From Pseudomonadota bacterium (GTDB lineage Bacteria; Desulfobacterota; Desulfobulbia; Desulfobulbales; JAGXFP01), in contig JAHJAA010000017.1 of NCBI GenBank assembly GCA_018814305.1, positions 1 to 64,000 of the forward strand: DNA of 64,000 nt. Reading direction: 5' to 3'. Position numbers and translations under genes: made by a program. Positions 46,800 to 55,307 of this stretch are shown here, piece by piece. Numbering within the stretch: the first letter of the stretch is position 1; every line of letters begins with the position of its first letter. A model generated the notes under the pieces. It had not been told where the DNA came from. It saw only the letters and a list, made by a program, of their open reading frames with translations, and did no database searches.

Positions 46800-48989
46800 T
46801 TATTGCAAACCATGGAGGTAATTGAAAGTTCCACCACCATCGCCGGACCTGCCGATCTTTACCTTATGAAAAAAATCATCAATGAACCGACTGCTCAACC
46901 GGATATAGCTGAAGTCAATTATCATAACGGAAATTCCCAGGCTGGGTAATTCAGCCGCTGAAGAGAGCAGCGAAAACGGTCGACTCGGCATGGCCAGGGT
47001 ATAATCCCAGCGTTGCTTAAGGACAAAAGATTCCCCCTTCGGACTCTGGAATGCCCGGTCAAACTGGAGGGGAGCACCGGTATAACGAGCGGTAAATAGC
47101 GGTGGAAAGCCATAGACGACTAATCCCTTGCGAACGGATGGGCAGGTACCGGACAATGAGGCAATATTCTCCCGATCGGTTTCGATGGAGAGCACGGCCA
47201 ATTCTATCCCCAACTCATTAAGCCCCTGGAGTCCGCAGCGGTTTAATATATTCAGCTGATAGTCGGAGAAAAGACGGACCTTCTTACCTGTAAAAAACCC
47301 GAACTGTCCCGAATGACCGATCTGCCATTCACGGTATCCTTTATTGATCAACTCGGTAATAGTGCGCCGATAAAAATCAATTTTCTCACCATTAATCAGA
47401 GGAGGAAGTGCCCACACGACCCGGTCAAACAAAGGACCGTTTTTTTTCATCCGGGCAAATCCTCTCCAGGATTCCTCCGAGAGAATTACCACGACCTTTG
47501 CCGGGAGGGCGGGGAAGTGCTGGAGGAGAATCCGGTGATCATCTGATTTCACCCACCATTCCAAAGGAAAGAGTGATTTCCCTTGACGCCCCGACCTGAC
47601 TCCAGGAGATACTGGCCCGCCTCGAGAAGCCCCCCCCTTGGCAGGAAGCAAGGACAAAATCTTACCAGCGCGAGCCGTCAGGGAAATTTTCTTGACCCTG
47701 GCCGCAAATTTTTCCGGGCGAATTTTACTTACTGAGTCACGTCCCCGGCGGGTGGACAGATCTACCTTATAGATACTGTCACCGGGATCAGCCAGGCCAG
47801 GAAGTTCGATCGACACGGTTTTACCTGATTCAGCTCGTAAAACCCCTTGCCGGCCGAGCCGAATTGCTTTCAAGGCAAATCCTTGCCGTTCGCCAGATTT
47901 TTCCTGATGGAGCCGAACCCGATCACCCTCATTGATTGTCCCCTTCAGGGTAATAGTTGCCCACCCGGCACGGACGGCCTGAACCTTCCCCAGAAAAATC
48001 CCGATATTCCCGGAATGATGAGAGGTTATCAAATCGACGGGAGCTCTTCCCGGGAAAAACCCCCGGGTTGGTTTACGGCCCATGGCATCATCAAGTAAAC
48101 CACGAGCCTCGGCCAATATGGCAGGATCATTCCGCTCATTATCCAGCATCAGCCGATAGGCTTTGACCACAGCCCCCACATAATGGGCACTTCGCATTCG
48201 CCCTTCAATCTTCAGAGAAACAATCCCGGCCAGCCGAAGTTGATCGATCAAATCAATTGACTGCAAATCGTTCATAGAAAACAAATACCCGGCCCCACTC
48301 CCCTTCCCCCGACCTTGCCAGGTATATCGACGTCGGCAGGGCTGGACGCAACGTCCTCGCAAACCACTGCGCCCTCCTTGGAAGCTGCTGAACTGGCAGA
48401 GTCCGGAATAACTGAAACACATGGCACCGTGCCCGAACACCTCAAGTTCAACCGAGGTCTCCCGGGCAATGGCTTTAATCTCATCCAGGGTCAATTCACG
48501 GGGTAAAACCACCCGCGAAAAACCCAACTCGGCCAGCTGTTGCACAACCATCGTGTTATGCGCCGCAGTCAGAGTGCTGGCGTGAATCCGCAGGGTTGGA
48601 AAATGCTTTCGCAGAATATAAGCAAGCCCCAGATCCTGGATAATCAGAGCATCCGGGTGCAGGGTCTCCAGCAGAACCAACTGTTTAACCACATCATCAA
48701 TTTCTCCCTCCTTTACCAGACTGTTCATGGCAAGATAGAGTTTCACCCCTGAGCCATGGGCAAAATCGATCATAGCTGCAATCTCAGACGGAGAAAAATG
48801 ACGGGCCGGTTCCCGGGCATTAAAGTGTGGGGCACCGATATAGACTGCATCGGCACCATTATCGACAGCAGCCTCAAACGCTTCCAAAGTACCGGCCGGC
48901 GCCAATAATTCCATTTTTGCCGGAAGACGCTGGGAACCTCGCTCTCGACCCGGGCTGATACTTCCCTTCTTGAGTGTCTTTGTCTTCAT
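46800..48989 (-). CDS. U32 family peptidase-like protein (RlhA/TrhP-type RNA hydroxylation)
   Basis: 729 residues from ATG 48989, which overlaps the rhomboid stop (ATGA) with GGTGATGGA upstream. The start region reads ELLAPAGTLEAFEAAVDNGADAVY, the U32 opening. The U32 signature EVFGHGAMCFSYSGLCQFSS and the following cysteines (GRCVQPCRR) mark the Fe-S-binding part. E. coli relatives with this architecture hydroxylate 23S rRNA (RlhA) or tRNA uridine (TrhP) using prephenate; a DUF3656-like long C-terminus fits RlhA best. 'Peptidase' is a historical name. The rest of the C-terminus is less conserved. Confidence 0.88.
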   Translation of the reverse strand: MKTKTLKKGSISPGRERGSQRLPAKMELLAPAGTLEAFEAAVDNGADAVYIGAPHFNAREPARHFSPSEIAAMIDFAHGSGVKLYLAMNSLVKEGEIDDVVKQLVLLETLHPDALIIQDLGLAYILRKHFPTLRIHASTLTAAHNTMVVQQLAELGFSRVVLPRELTLDEIKAIARETSVELEVFGHGAMCFSYSGLCQFSSFQGGRSGLRGRCVQPCRRRYTWQGRGKGSGAGYLFSMNDLQSIDLIDQLRLAGIVSLKIEGRMRSAHYVGAVVKAYRLMLDNERNDPAILAEARGLLDDAMGRKPTRGFFPGRAPVDLITSHHSGNIGIFLGKVQAVRAGWATITLKGTINEGDRVRLHQEKSGERQGFALKAIRLGRQGVLRAESGKTVSIELPGLADPGDSIYKVDLSTRRGRDSVSKIRPEKFAARVKKISLTARAGKILSLLPAKGGASRGGPVSPGVRSGRQGKSLFPLEWWVKSDDHRILLQHFPALPAKVVVILSEESWRGFARMKKNGPLFDRVVWALPPLINGEKIDFYRRTITELINKGYREWQIGHSGQFGFFTGKKVRLFSDYQLNILNRCGLQGLNELGIELAVLSIETDRENIASLSGTCPSVRKGLVVYGFPPLFTARYTGAPLQFDRAFQSPKGESFVLKQRWDYTLAMPSRPFSLLSSAAELPSLGISVMIIDFSYIRLSSRFIDDFFHKVKIGRSGDGGGTFNYLHGLQ

Positions 48990-49726
48990 TCCATCACCAG
49001 CAAACCCGACACCATTTTTTGCCACAAGGAAGACCTTCTTCGACCAGAGGTTTTACGACGAAAGCGGAAAAAATGAATCAAAAGCAGTCCGGCGGTAAAT
49101 CCACCAACATGGGCCCACCAGGCCACCCCGCCATGGGTGCCGACCTGATCGCCCAGCAATGACACCGACCCCCTCAGAAGCTGCAGGGCCAACCACAAAC
49201 CGAGAAAAACAAAGGCCGGGATTTCAATAAAATAAAAAAAGATAAACAGGGGAATCAAGGTCAAAATCCTCGCCCGTGGATACAAAAAGATATAGGCCCC
49301 AAGGACTCCTGAAATCGCACCACTGGCGCCAATCATTGGGACCGGTGAGGCAGGTGTGGCCATGGCCTGGGCCGTGACCGAACATACCCCACAAAGAAGA
49401 TAAAACACAAGGTAGCGTAGATGTCCCATACTGTCTTCAACATTGTCGCCAAAGATCCAGAGCATCCACATATTCGACAAGAGATGCAACAAGCCACCAT
49501 GGAGGAACATGGAAGAGAAAACAGGAAAAAATCGCCCTGGGCCAAGAGGATCCAGGGTTTGCACAGCAACAAAGCGAGCTGGGACGAACCCGTACTGGAA
49601 GAGAAATCCGTCCAACCCAGGTCCCAGTTGAACCTCATAAAAAAAGCAGAGACAGTTGACCAGAATCAACCAGATGTTCACAGCCGGAAAGATTCGGGCT
49701 GGAATATTATCTTTGAGAGGAAACAT
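48986..49726 (-). CDS. Rhomboid-family intramembrane serine protease
   Basis: 246 residues with about six helices. The catalytic Ser is in GASGAISG and the His in WWAHVGGFTAG. The early helix contains the typical HGGLLHLLSNMWMLWIFG. A cytoplasmic basic tail (FRFRRKTSGRRRSS) follows. The next gene, of the U32 family, overlaps by 4 bp. The histidine-kinase gene ends 30 bp upstream, so all three are probably one operon. Confidence 0.92.
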   Translation of the reverse strand: MFPLKDNIPARIFPAVNIWLILVNCLCFFYEVQLGPGLDGFLFQYGFVPARFVAVQTLDPLGPGRFFPVFSSMFLHGGLLHLLSNMWMLWIFGDNVEDSMGHLRYLVFYLLCGVCSVTAQAMATPASPVPMIGASGAISGVLGAYIFLYPRARILTLIPLFIFFYFIEIPAFVFLGLWLALQLLRGSVSLLGDQVGTHGGVAWWAHVGGFTAGLLLIHFFRFRRKTSGRRRSSLWQKMVSGLLVME

Positions 49727-49756
49727 GGGATTTTGGGAAAAGAGGGTCTCATCCGC

Positions 49757-51160
49757 TCAGGACAAGTTCCTCTTTTCAAGATCCTCCCATGGATGTGGGA
49801 GTGGTAAAATAAAATAAAAGTTATTCCCTTCTTCCGTGGTTTCGCAACCGACCACACCACCGTGGATTTCAATAACCTGCTTGATAAAAGAAAGGCCATG
49901 GCCGCTACCGGACTTATCTCCACAGTTTGATCCGCGCCGCCCATCCTGGAAAATAAGTCCAAGTTCCTCAGAGGCGATATGGGGCCCGGTTGTGAAGACA
50001 TTGAATTTGATCCCATCCCGCCCTGGGCCAAAAAAATTACCCATAAAGGTGCGGCCAAAGGCCATGACCTTCCGAGGCCTTCCCTCACGGGTCAAGATCA
50101 CCTCGGTGTACTTGACCGCATTTGAAAAAAGGTTGGCATAAACCTGGGAAAGCAGTCCGATATCAACACTTAAAGGAACGGTCTCTTCATCCATATCCCC
50201 AGGGAATTCGACGGTTATGCCGTTTCGGCTCATGCGATTAAGATAATTTTCCAACTGCGGGAGGATGATTTCATCTTCAACTTGGCAGGGACGAGCCTTT
50301 AACACCAGATGGCCCTGTTTAAAATGTTCCCGACGGAGCAGACTCTCCAGAAAAAGGGAGGTGGTGGCATGATGATCGAGCAAATGACGGTGGTTATCGG
50401 CCATCTGTCGGTGCAAATCAGCGAGGCGCTCCCGCGTAGTTTCACACTCCGTTCCACCACCAGAGGCGGTCAACTCACCAAGGATCTCATCAAGAGCTTT
50501 AATGTTTTTCCGCATCCCGTTAAATAAATGCAAAAAATACATATTCGGAATGATCACGTTATGCTCAATGTCCACCACCAAACTATTAATAAATTTCAGA
50601 TGGCGAATATTCTGCTGCACAAGTCTGCGATTGTGGAGTTTGTAGGCGATCCGATTGGCATACTTATTAAAAAAGAAAAGATCGCTGGCCAAAAGGGCTT
50701 CAGAGGGGAAAATCTCAAGAACTCCCATCTTGCGGATTTCCAGAGATTCTCCGACCAGGCCTTCGGATGACTGGGCCTTGCGAGTGATGGGGACAAACCA
50801 TGACCCATTTAAGGAGTGCGGTTCATCGGTTAATCGAACATGGGAAGGAGCTGGAGGATGGAGACTGTCATACCCCTCTACCGAGTCACAAACCATCATT
50901 AATTCATGGCCGGAATCTTCTTCGCCCAAGAGATAAAGACGGACATCAACCCCGAGAAAAACCTTGGGAGCTACGACACTGATCCGGTAAAAATCCGGTA
51001 GTGAAAGAAATTCCTGGGAGAGGTCGAAGAAGGTCTTTAAAAGATCATTCTGTTTACGGGTAAAATCATAGGATTGATAATCCTGCTTTTTCTCAAGGAT
51101 TCGCTGGTACAAGCGATTGAGGTCAGGAGTGGGAGTCGATTCGATCTGACCATTAGGCAT
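49757..51160 (-). CDS. Cytoplasmic sensor histidine kinase with GAF-like N-terminus
   Basis: About 467 residues from ATG 51160 (GGAGGGTGA upstream; an in-frame TTG lies at 51178). There are no membrane helices. A sensing region of roughly 200 residues looks GAF-like. The helical section contains IEHNVIIPNMYF, a divergent phospho-acceptor-like box. The HATPase domain has the N-box QVYANLFSNAVKYTE, FQDGRRGSN and GSGHGLSFIKQVIEIHGG. Since the His box is atypical, autophosphorylation is not certain. It might pair with the orphan response regulator at 39.7 kb, but that is a guess. Confidence 0.85.
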   Translation of the reverse strand: MPNGQIESTPTPDLNRLYQRILEKKQDYQSYDFTRKQNDLLKTFFDLSQEFLSLPDFYRISVVAPKVFLGVDVRLYLLGEEDSGHELMMVCDSVEGYDSLHPPAPSHVRLTDEPHSLNGSWFVPITRKAQSSEGLVGESLEIRKMGVLEIFPSEALLASDLFFFNKYANRIAYKLHNRRLVQQNIRHLKFINSLVVDIEHNVIIPNMYFLHLFNGMRKNIKALDEILGELTASGGGTECETTRERLADLHRQMADNHRHLLDHHATTSLFLESLLRREHFKQGHLVLKARPCQVEDEIILPQLENYLNRMSRNGITVEFPGDMDEETVPLSVDIGLLSQVYANLFSNAVKYTEVILTREGRPRKVMAFGRTFMGNFFGPGRDGIKFNVFTTGPHIASEELGLIFQDGRRGSNCGDKSGSGHGLSFIKQVIEIHGGVVGCETTEEGNNFYFILPLPHPWEDLEKRNLS

Positions 51161-51211
51161 AAAATTCACCCTCCACAAAGAACCCTAAACCGGAAAAAGT
51201 CACTGGCGATA

Positions 51212-51760
51212 TCACTTTAAAGGGGAGGAATCAAGCACGACCTCATCGACCCCGGAATGCTCCCGCAACAAAACATCAATCCTCTCGTTCCCCTCGACAC
51301 TCAGATGCATCCCGACGAAATCGGGCTGGATCGGCAATTCCCTGCCGCCCCGATCAATGAGAACCGCCAGCTGGATAGACCGAGGGCGGCCGAAATCCAT
51401 AATGGCGTCCATCGCCGCCCGAATGGTCCGACCGGTAAAGAGGACATCGTCCACCACCACCAGGGTACAGTTTTCAACGGAAAACCCGAGATCGGTCATC
51501 TTGACCACAGGACTCTGGGTGGCAAGGCTCCAATCGTCACGGTACAGTGAGATATCAAGGGTCCCCAGGGGAATCTGTACCGACTCACGTTCCTCAATCA
51601 TCCCCCGCAAACGCTGGGCCAAAAAAACCCCACCGGTATGAATCCCGACAATAGCCAGATTTTCAAGATCACGGTTTCGCTCAACGATCTGTAAGGCGAC
51701 TCGAGACAAGGACCGATCGATATCCTCGGCTAACATCACTCTCTGCTGGTCTTGTTTCAA
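51212..51760 (-). CDS. pyrR: Pyrimidine regulatory protein / uracil phosphoribosyltransferase PyrR
   Basis: 182 residues. The PRPP-binding loop is VVVDDVLFTGRTIRAAMDA, with LGTLDISLYRDD ahead of it, both PyrR signatures. PyrR proteins bind pyr mRNA leaders (in Gram-positives) and/or convert uracil and PRPP to UMP. No clear PyrR binding loop was found before carA, so the enzyme role is safer here. The start is TTG 51760 (GGAG 7 bp upstream), overlapping the purN stop. Confidence 0.94.
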   Translation of the reverse strand: MKQDQQRVMLAEDIDRSLSRVALQIVERNRDLENLAIVGIHTGGVFLAQRLRGMIEERESVQIPLGTLDISLYRDDWSLATQSPVVKMTDLGFSVENCTLVVVDDVLFTGRTIRAAMDAIMDFGRPRSIQLAVLIDRGGRELPIQPDFVGMHLSVEGNERIDVLLREHSGVDEVVLDSSPLK

Positions 51761-52347
51761 AGACTTTCTCCACGGTTGATTTTATTCCAAAATGAATCCA
51801 CTCCTCGGTGGTGAACGAGATTGATCGCCTCAGGATAGGCTTCACATTCGGCAGCAAAAACCCTGGATGCAATATCCTCGGCGGTATCTTCTTCTCCTAC
51901 CGGAACACAGTGTTGGACCACAATCGGCCCCTCGTCGTACACCTCATTGGCGAAATGCACCGTACACCCGCTGACCTTAACCCCGCGGGCTTTGACTGCC
52001 CGATGGACGCGCATACCATAGAACCCGGATCCACAAAAGGAGGGGATCAATGAGGGATGGATATTAAGAACCGCCCTTCGTAACTCGGCTGGTGGTTCAT
52101 AGAGTTTAAGAAAACCGGCGAGGAGCACCAAATCGATTCCATGATCAGCCAAAATCACGTTAATGTCACTATTTTTTCCGGCATGAAAGGCCGGATAACC
52201 GTAATTAACCGCTTTTTTAAGACCAAGGGCCGTTGGGGTGTTTGCAACCACAACCCCAATGCTCCCCTGCATGGTACCCTGTTGAATTCTCTCGTGAAAA
52301 TTATCAAGAGTCCGGCCACTGCCGGATAAAAGAACCGCCATATTCAT
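51757..52347 (-). CDS. purN: Phosphoribosylglycinamide formyltransferase-like (PurN family)
   Basis: Transfers a formyl group from 10-formyl-THF to GAR in purine synthesis. 196 residues from ATG 52347 (GGTGA upstream). It shows VLLSGSGRTLDN, LLAGFLKLY, the catalytic NIHPSLIPSF, and an Asp-containing EVYDEGPIVVQ loop. NIHPSLIPSFCGSGFYG departs from the usual NIHPSLLPKYPGLHTH, so it is a divergent subfamily; a related formyltransferase cannot be excluded. It overlaps pyrR and follows the IMP cyclohydrolase gene. Confidence 0.85.
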   Translation of the reverse strand: MNMAVLLSGSGRTLDNFHERIQQGTMQGSIGVVVANTPTALGLKKAVNYGYPAFHAGKNSDINVILADHGIDLVLLAGFLKLYEPPAELRRAVLNIHPSLIPSFCGSGFYGMRVHRAVKARGVKVSGCTVHFANEVYDEGPIVVQHCVPVGEEDTAEDIASRVFAAECEAYPEAINLVHHRGVDSFWNKINRGESL

Positions 52348-52421
52348 AGTTTCACCGACCGGTGGATTCCACCAGCCCCCTTCACACATTTATTTCATCA
52401 ACACCCATTCCAAGGATATCA

Positions 52422-53036
52422 TCATTTAAAAGAAATCTCAGAGTCAACATCTACCTGATCGAGCCAGGCCGAGATTGCGGTATCATAACGACTGGTCAGG
52501 GCAAAAACCTTGGCGGCCAAACGGAATCTGGTTTTCAAGGTGGTATTGCCGGTTTCCTTCATCTCTTTGAGAACTTGAGGATAATCAACCGGGTCCACCA
52601 GAACGGTAACATCCTGATAATTCTTGGCCGAGGCCCGAAGCATGGTGGGACCGCCGATGTCGATATTTTCAATGGCGTGGGCCAGGGTGCAGCCGGGATC
52701 TGCAGTAGCCTTATCAAAGGCATACAGATTGACCGCCACCAGATCAATTGCCTGCAGACCATGGGCCTTCATTTGGGCTAAGTGATCCGGATTGCTTTTC
52801 TGGGCAAGTATTCCACCATGGACCTTGGGATGAAGGGTCTTAACCCGCCCATCCAACATTTCGGGAAAACCTGTAAATTCAGAAACATCCATGACCTTAA
52901 TTCCACTTTCCCGCATCTTCTTGGCGGTTCCTCCGGTGGACAGAATCTCAACCCCCATATCCTCCAGGGCCCGAGCAAACTCTTCTATACCAGATTTATC
53001 GGTAAGACTAATCAAAGCTCTTTCTATTTTTTTCAT
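52422..53036 (-). CDS. Stand-alone IMP cyclohydrolase (N-terminal PurH domain)
   Basis: 204 residues that match only the first (MGS-like cyclohydrolase) domain of Pur[56 protein letters not shown] and [15 protein letters not shown]. The AICAR transformylase domain (about 300 more residues) is absent, with a natural stop and purN next. The transformylase must be encoded elsewhere (separate or PurP-type). The gene should close the ring of FAICAR to IMP. Confidence 0.92.
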   Translation of the reverse strand: MKKIERALISLTDKSGIEEFARALEDMGVEILSTGGTAKKMRESGIKVMDVSEFTGFPEMLDGRVKTLHPKVHGGILAQKSNPDHLAQMKAHGLQAIDLVAVNLYAFDKATADPGCTLAHAIENIDIGGPTMLRASAKNYQDVTVLVDPVDYPQVLKEMKETGNTTLKTRFRLAAKVFALTSRYDTAISAWLDQVDVDSEISFK

Positions 53037-53178
53037 CGATTACTCCTCCAGCAATTATTTCGTTTCATCAAACCCTTCAACCAAGTCATCAGGATTTTAC
53101 ATAACTTGGTTCCTTAATAAGAATAGAAGAGCAAAGGCAGGCGAAATGGGCCTTCCCTCTTAGAGAGACCTATTCCCA

Positions 53179-53574
53179 CTACTCTCCTTTAACAAAACGA
53201 CGAATCAACCGGCGATCCCGTTTACCAGGACGTCGATCAGGCTTTACCACCAGGGCGTTTTCAAGTTTCCGCCGGGCTTGAGCTTCTTCTCGGGCCACGA
53301 GGCTTGCCACCGTTTCTTCATAAAGGGCGCTGGCTTCCTTGAACGGCCCGCGGCGCGAACTTAGAGCAAGCACCGTAACGACAAATTCTTCGAGACCACG
53401 GGTAATGCGCATTTCATCACCCGGCAATACCATCCTGGAGGGCTTCACCCGTCCACCGTTCACATGGACATGTCCGCCCTGTACTGCCTGGGAGGCCAGC
53501 CCCCTGGTCTTAAAAAACCTGGCAGCCCAGAGCCATTTATCAAGTCTGACTCCGGCCTCACCCGCTCCGTTCAA
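53179..53574 (-). CDS. hslR: Hsp15-like S4 RNA-binding protein
   Basis: 131 residues, start TTG 53574 (GAGG 7 bp upstream). The S4 domain opens VRLDKWLWAARFFKTRGLAS, then GGHVHVNGGRVKPSR. A basic C-terminal tail (KPDRRPGKRDRRLIRRF) follows. In E. coli, Hsp15 binds free 50S subunits carrying stalled peptidyl-tRNA and helps recycle them. It is monocistronic. Confidence 0.9.
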   Translation of the reverse strand: MNGAGEAGVRLDKWLWAARFFKTRGLASQAVQGGHVHVNGGRVKPSRMVLPGDEMRITRGLEEFVVTVLALSSRRGPFKEASALYEETVASLVAREEAQARRKLENALVVKPDRRPGKRDRRLIRRFVKGE

Positions 53575-53605
53575 CAGAGAACCTCATTTTACAAATAAAA
53601 ATTTA

Positions 53606-53910
53606 AAACGTGGGGACTTAGGACTCTGACCCACATGCCCCTCTTCAAAGTCCTCTGCAAAAGAGGAAATAAGGTGGATGCTTTCCACCAAAAATGTTTC
53701 TTACCACATTCATCTAACTTCTTCCACCTCTCCATATTACTTAATGCAAACCCAACGTGTGCTCGTCACTGGACAAGGTCTTCAAAAAAAGGTATCTTCA
53801 CCTGACTTTTCTGATAGTCAAGAAAAGGGAATGACCATCTCGCCCATGCAGCATGAGGACCGAGCCAGAAAGCCCGCCTCTCCATGGCTAACATGAACAC
53901 CCTTGGCATA
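53606..53910 (+). other. Structured leader region upstream of the folE2 unit
   Basis: The gap from 53575 to 53937 has no gene on either strand that I trust. It contains several hairpins, for example CCTCTT/AAGAGG near 53641-53668 and GGTGGA/TCCACC near 53675-53692. A late segment around 53857-53880 (GAGCCAGAAAGCCCGCCT) resembles the 3' end of a cobalamin riboswitch. The other conserved boxes of that riboswitch are not convincing. Confidence 0.35.
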
Positions 53911-53937
53911 CTGACCTCTGATATCTTAAGGAGAGAG

Positions 53938-54030
53938 ATGGCGCCGAATGGTTATCCAATCATGAATACTCTTAAAATGATGAGCTCCACGATGAAAATG
54001 ATGTTTCACCAAGCCCAGGGAAGACCCTGA
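53938..54030 (+). CDS. Met-rich 30-residue leader peptide / small protein before folE2
   Basis: ATG 53938 has an excellent ribosome site (TTAAGGAGAGAG). The frame runs 30 codons and stops at TGA 54030, one base before the folE2 ATG. Seven residues are Met, clustered as TLKMMSSTMKMMFH. folE2's own ribosome site is weak, so the leader is well placed to control it by translational coupling. I do not recognise the sequence. Confidence 0.55.
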   Translation: MAPNGYPIMNTLKMMSSTMKMMFHQAQGRP

Positions 54031-54031
54031 G

Positions 54032-54769
54032 ATGAAACTATCCAGTGTGGGGATAGAAGACATCAAGTTCCCAGTAAAAATCCGCCAAAAAAAAGGTGGC
54101 CATCAACAGACCGTGGCCGAAGTCAATCTCCGGGTTGACATGCCCCGCTCATCCCGCGATTCCTGTATCACTATCATCACAACCGTCCTCAACAAGTATC
54201 AGGATGACCTCAGCGTGACGGTTTTCCCCCAGCTTCTCAGCGAGATCAAGGACGAACTCAAGGCCGAATCCGCCCATATGGAAATGACCTTTCCTTATTT
54301 TATTGAAAAGAAGGCCCCGGTCAGTGGCACTGCCAGTCTTATGGAATATAAATGCTGCTTCACCGGAGGCATCGACCGTCAACACGACCTGATAATCTCA
54401 GTTTGGGTTCCCGTCACAACCCTCTGCCCCTGCTCCAAGGAGATCAGTGAATGCGGGGCCCATAACCAGAGGGCCGAGGTCAATTTCAATGTTCGCTACC
54501 AGGGATTTATCTGGGTAGAGGACCTGATCACCCTGGTCGAATCCACGGCTTCCTGTGAGGTTTTTGCTTTGCTTAAAAGGCCCGACGAAAAGTATGTTAC
54601 CGAACGGGCCTTCAATAACCCAATGTTTGTAGAAGATGTGGTCCGCAGGGTGGCGGAACAGGCCCTGACCCTCCCGGATATCAGCTGGTTTTCGGTCGGC
54701 GTGGAAAGCTTTGAATCGATTCACAAACACAGCGCCTATGCCTTTGTGGACAGTACCGAACTCCGTTGA
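54032..54769 (+). CDS. folE2: GTP cyclohydrolase FolE2 (type IB)
   Basis: Converts GTP to 7,8-dihydroneopterin triphosphate, the first step of folate/pterin synthesis and of queuosine precursor supply. 245 residues; typical motifs are VTTLCPCSKEISECGAHNQRAEV (metal-binding Cys/His region), SVGVESFESIHKHSAYAFV and EDVVRRVAEQ. FolE2 enzymes use several divalent metals and often replace zinc-dependent FolE1. The folP gene for a later step lies at 7.2 kb. A Met-rich leader frame abuts its start. Confidence 0.96.
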   Translation: MKLSSVGIEDIKFPVKIRQKKGGHQQTVAEVNLRVDMPRSSRDSCITIITTVLNKYQDDLSVTVFPQLLSEIKDELKAESAHMEMTFPYFIEKKAPVSGTASLMEYKCCFTGGIDRQHDLIISVWVPVTTLCPCSKEISECGAHNQRAEVNFNVRYQGFIWVEDLITLVESTASCEVFALLKRPDEKYVTERAFNNPMFVEDVVRRVAEQALTLPDISWFSVGVESFESIHKHSAYAFVDSTELR

Positions 54770-54905
54770 CAACATCCCGAACGGGCTGGTAAAGCGCTAC
54801 CCTTTTCGGCGAGTTCCTAACCATATTTCTTGACATTAAGCACTGTTCACCTTACTCTCAATTGAAGTATAACTACTCAACCATCTTAATAAGGAGAGGA
54901 ACACG

Positions 54906-55220
54906 ATGAAAACGGTACATATGATTCTACTCACGGCAGCAATTTTGGTGGGAACGGGAGGAATGGTAATCGCGGGAGAATCCTCCGTCGAACTCGGTAA
55001 AAAACTTTTCAATGACCCGACCCTCGGCGGCTCAACCAATCCGAAAAGTTGCAATACCTGCCACCCGGACGGCAAAGACCTGGAAAAAGCCGCGAGCAAG
55101 TCAAGCTTGAGTTCCACCATCAATAACTGTATCAAAAGCGCTCTAAATGGCGAAAAAGTCGATGGTCGCTCGGTGGAAATGCGCTCGCTGAAGATGTATA
55201 TTGAATCACTGGCAAAATAA
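54906..55220 (+). CDS. Small periplasmic monohaem cytochrome c
   Basis: 104 residues. A signal peptide (MILLTAAILVGTGGMVIAG) precedes a haem motif CNTCH (about 53-57) in NPKSCNTCHPDGKDLEK. The distal Met ligand is not certain; SVEMRSLKMYIESLAK near the end supplies candidates. The AAGGAGAGG ribosome site is strong. It is an electron carrier, possibly for one of the multihaem proteins encoded in this window. A hairpin follows. Confidence 0.9.
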   Translation: MKTVHMILLTAAILVGTGGMVIAGESSVELGKKLFNDPTLGGSTNPKSCNTCHPDGKDLEKAASKSSLSSTINNCIKSALNGEKVDGRSVEMRSLKMYIESLAK

Positions 55221-55232
55221 AAGTGCCCAAAT

Positions 55233-55274
55233 AAATATGAGGAAATCGTCTTTCGGGGCGGTTTCCTCATATTT
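55233..55274 (+). terminator. Strong hairpin after the monohaem cytochrome gene
   Basis: AAATATGAGGAAA pairs perfectly with TTTCCTCATATTT, with a CG step and CTTTCGGGG loop inside. It ends in TTT but lacks a long T-tract. A terminator is likely. Confidence 0.7.
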
Positions 55275-55307
55275 CTCAACACCAGTCCACTTCCTTCCCC
55301 GTTGTAT

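Noticed and set aside
53857-53880. Cobalamin riboswitch before folE2
   Set aside because: Only the terminal-helix-like segment and a weak CACTGG match; the core boxes and the receptor helices are not found, and folE2 is not a B12 gene. Kept only as a low-interest structured region.
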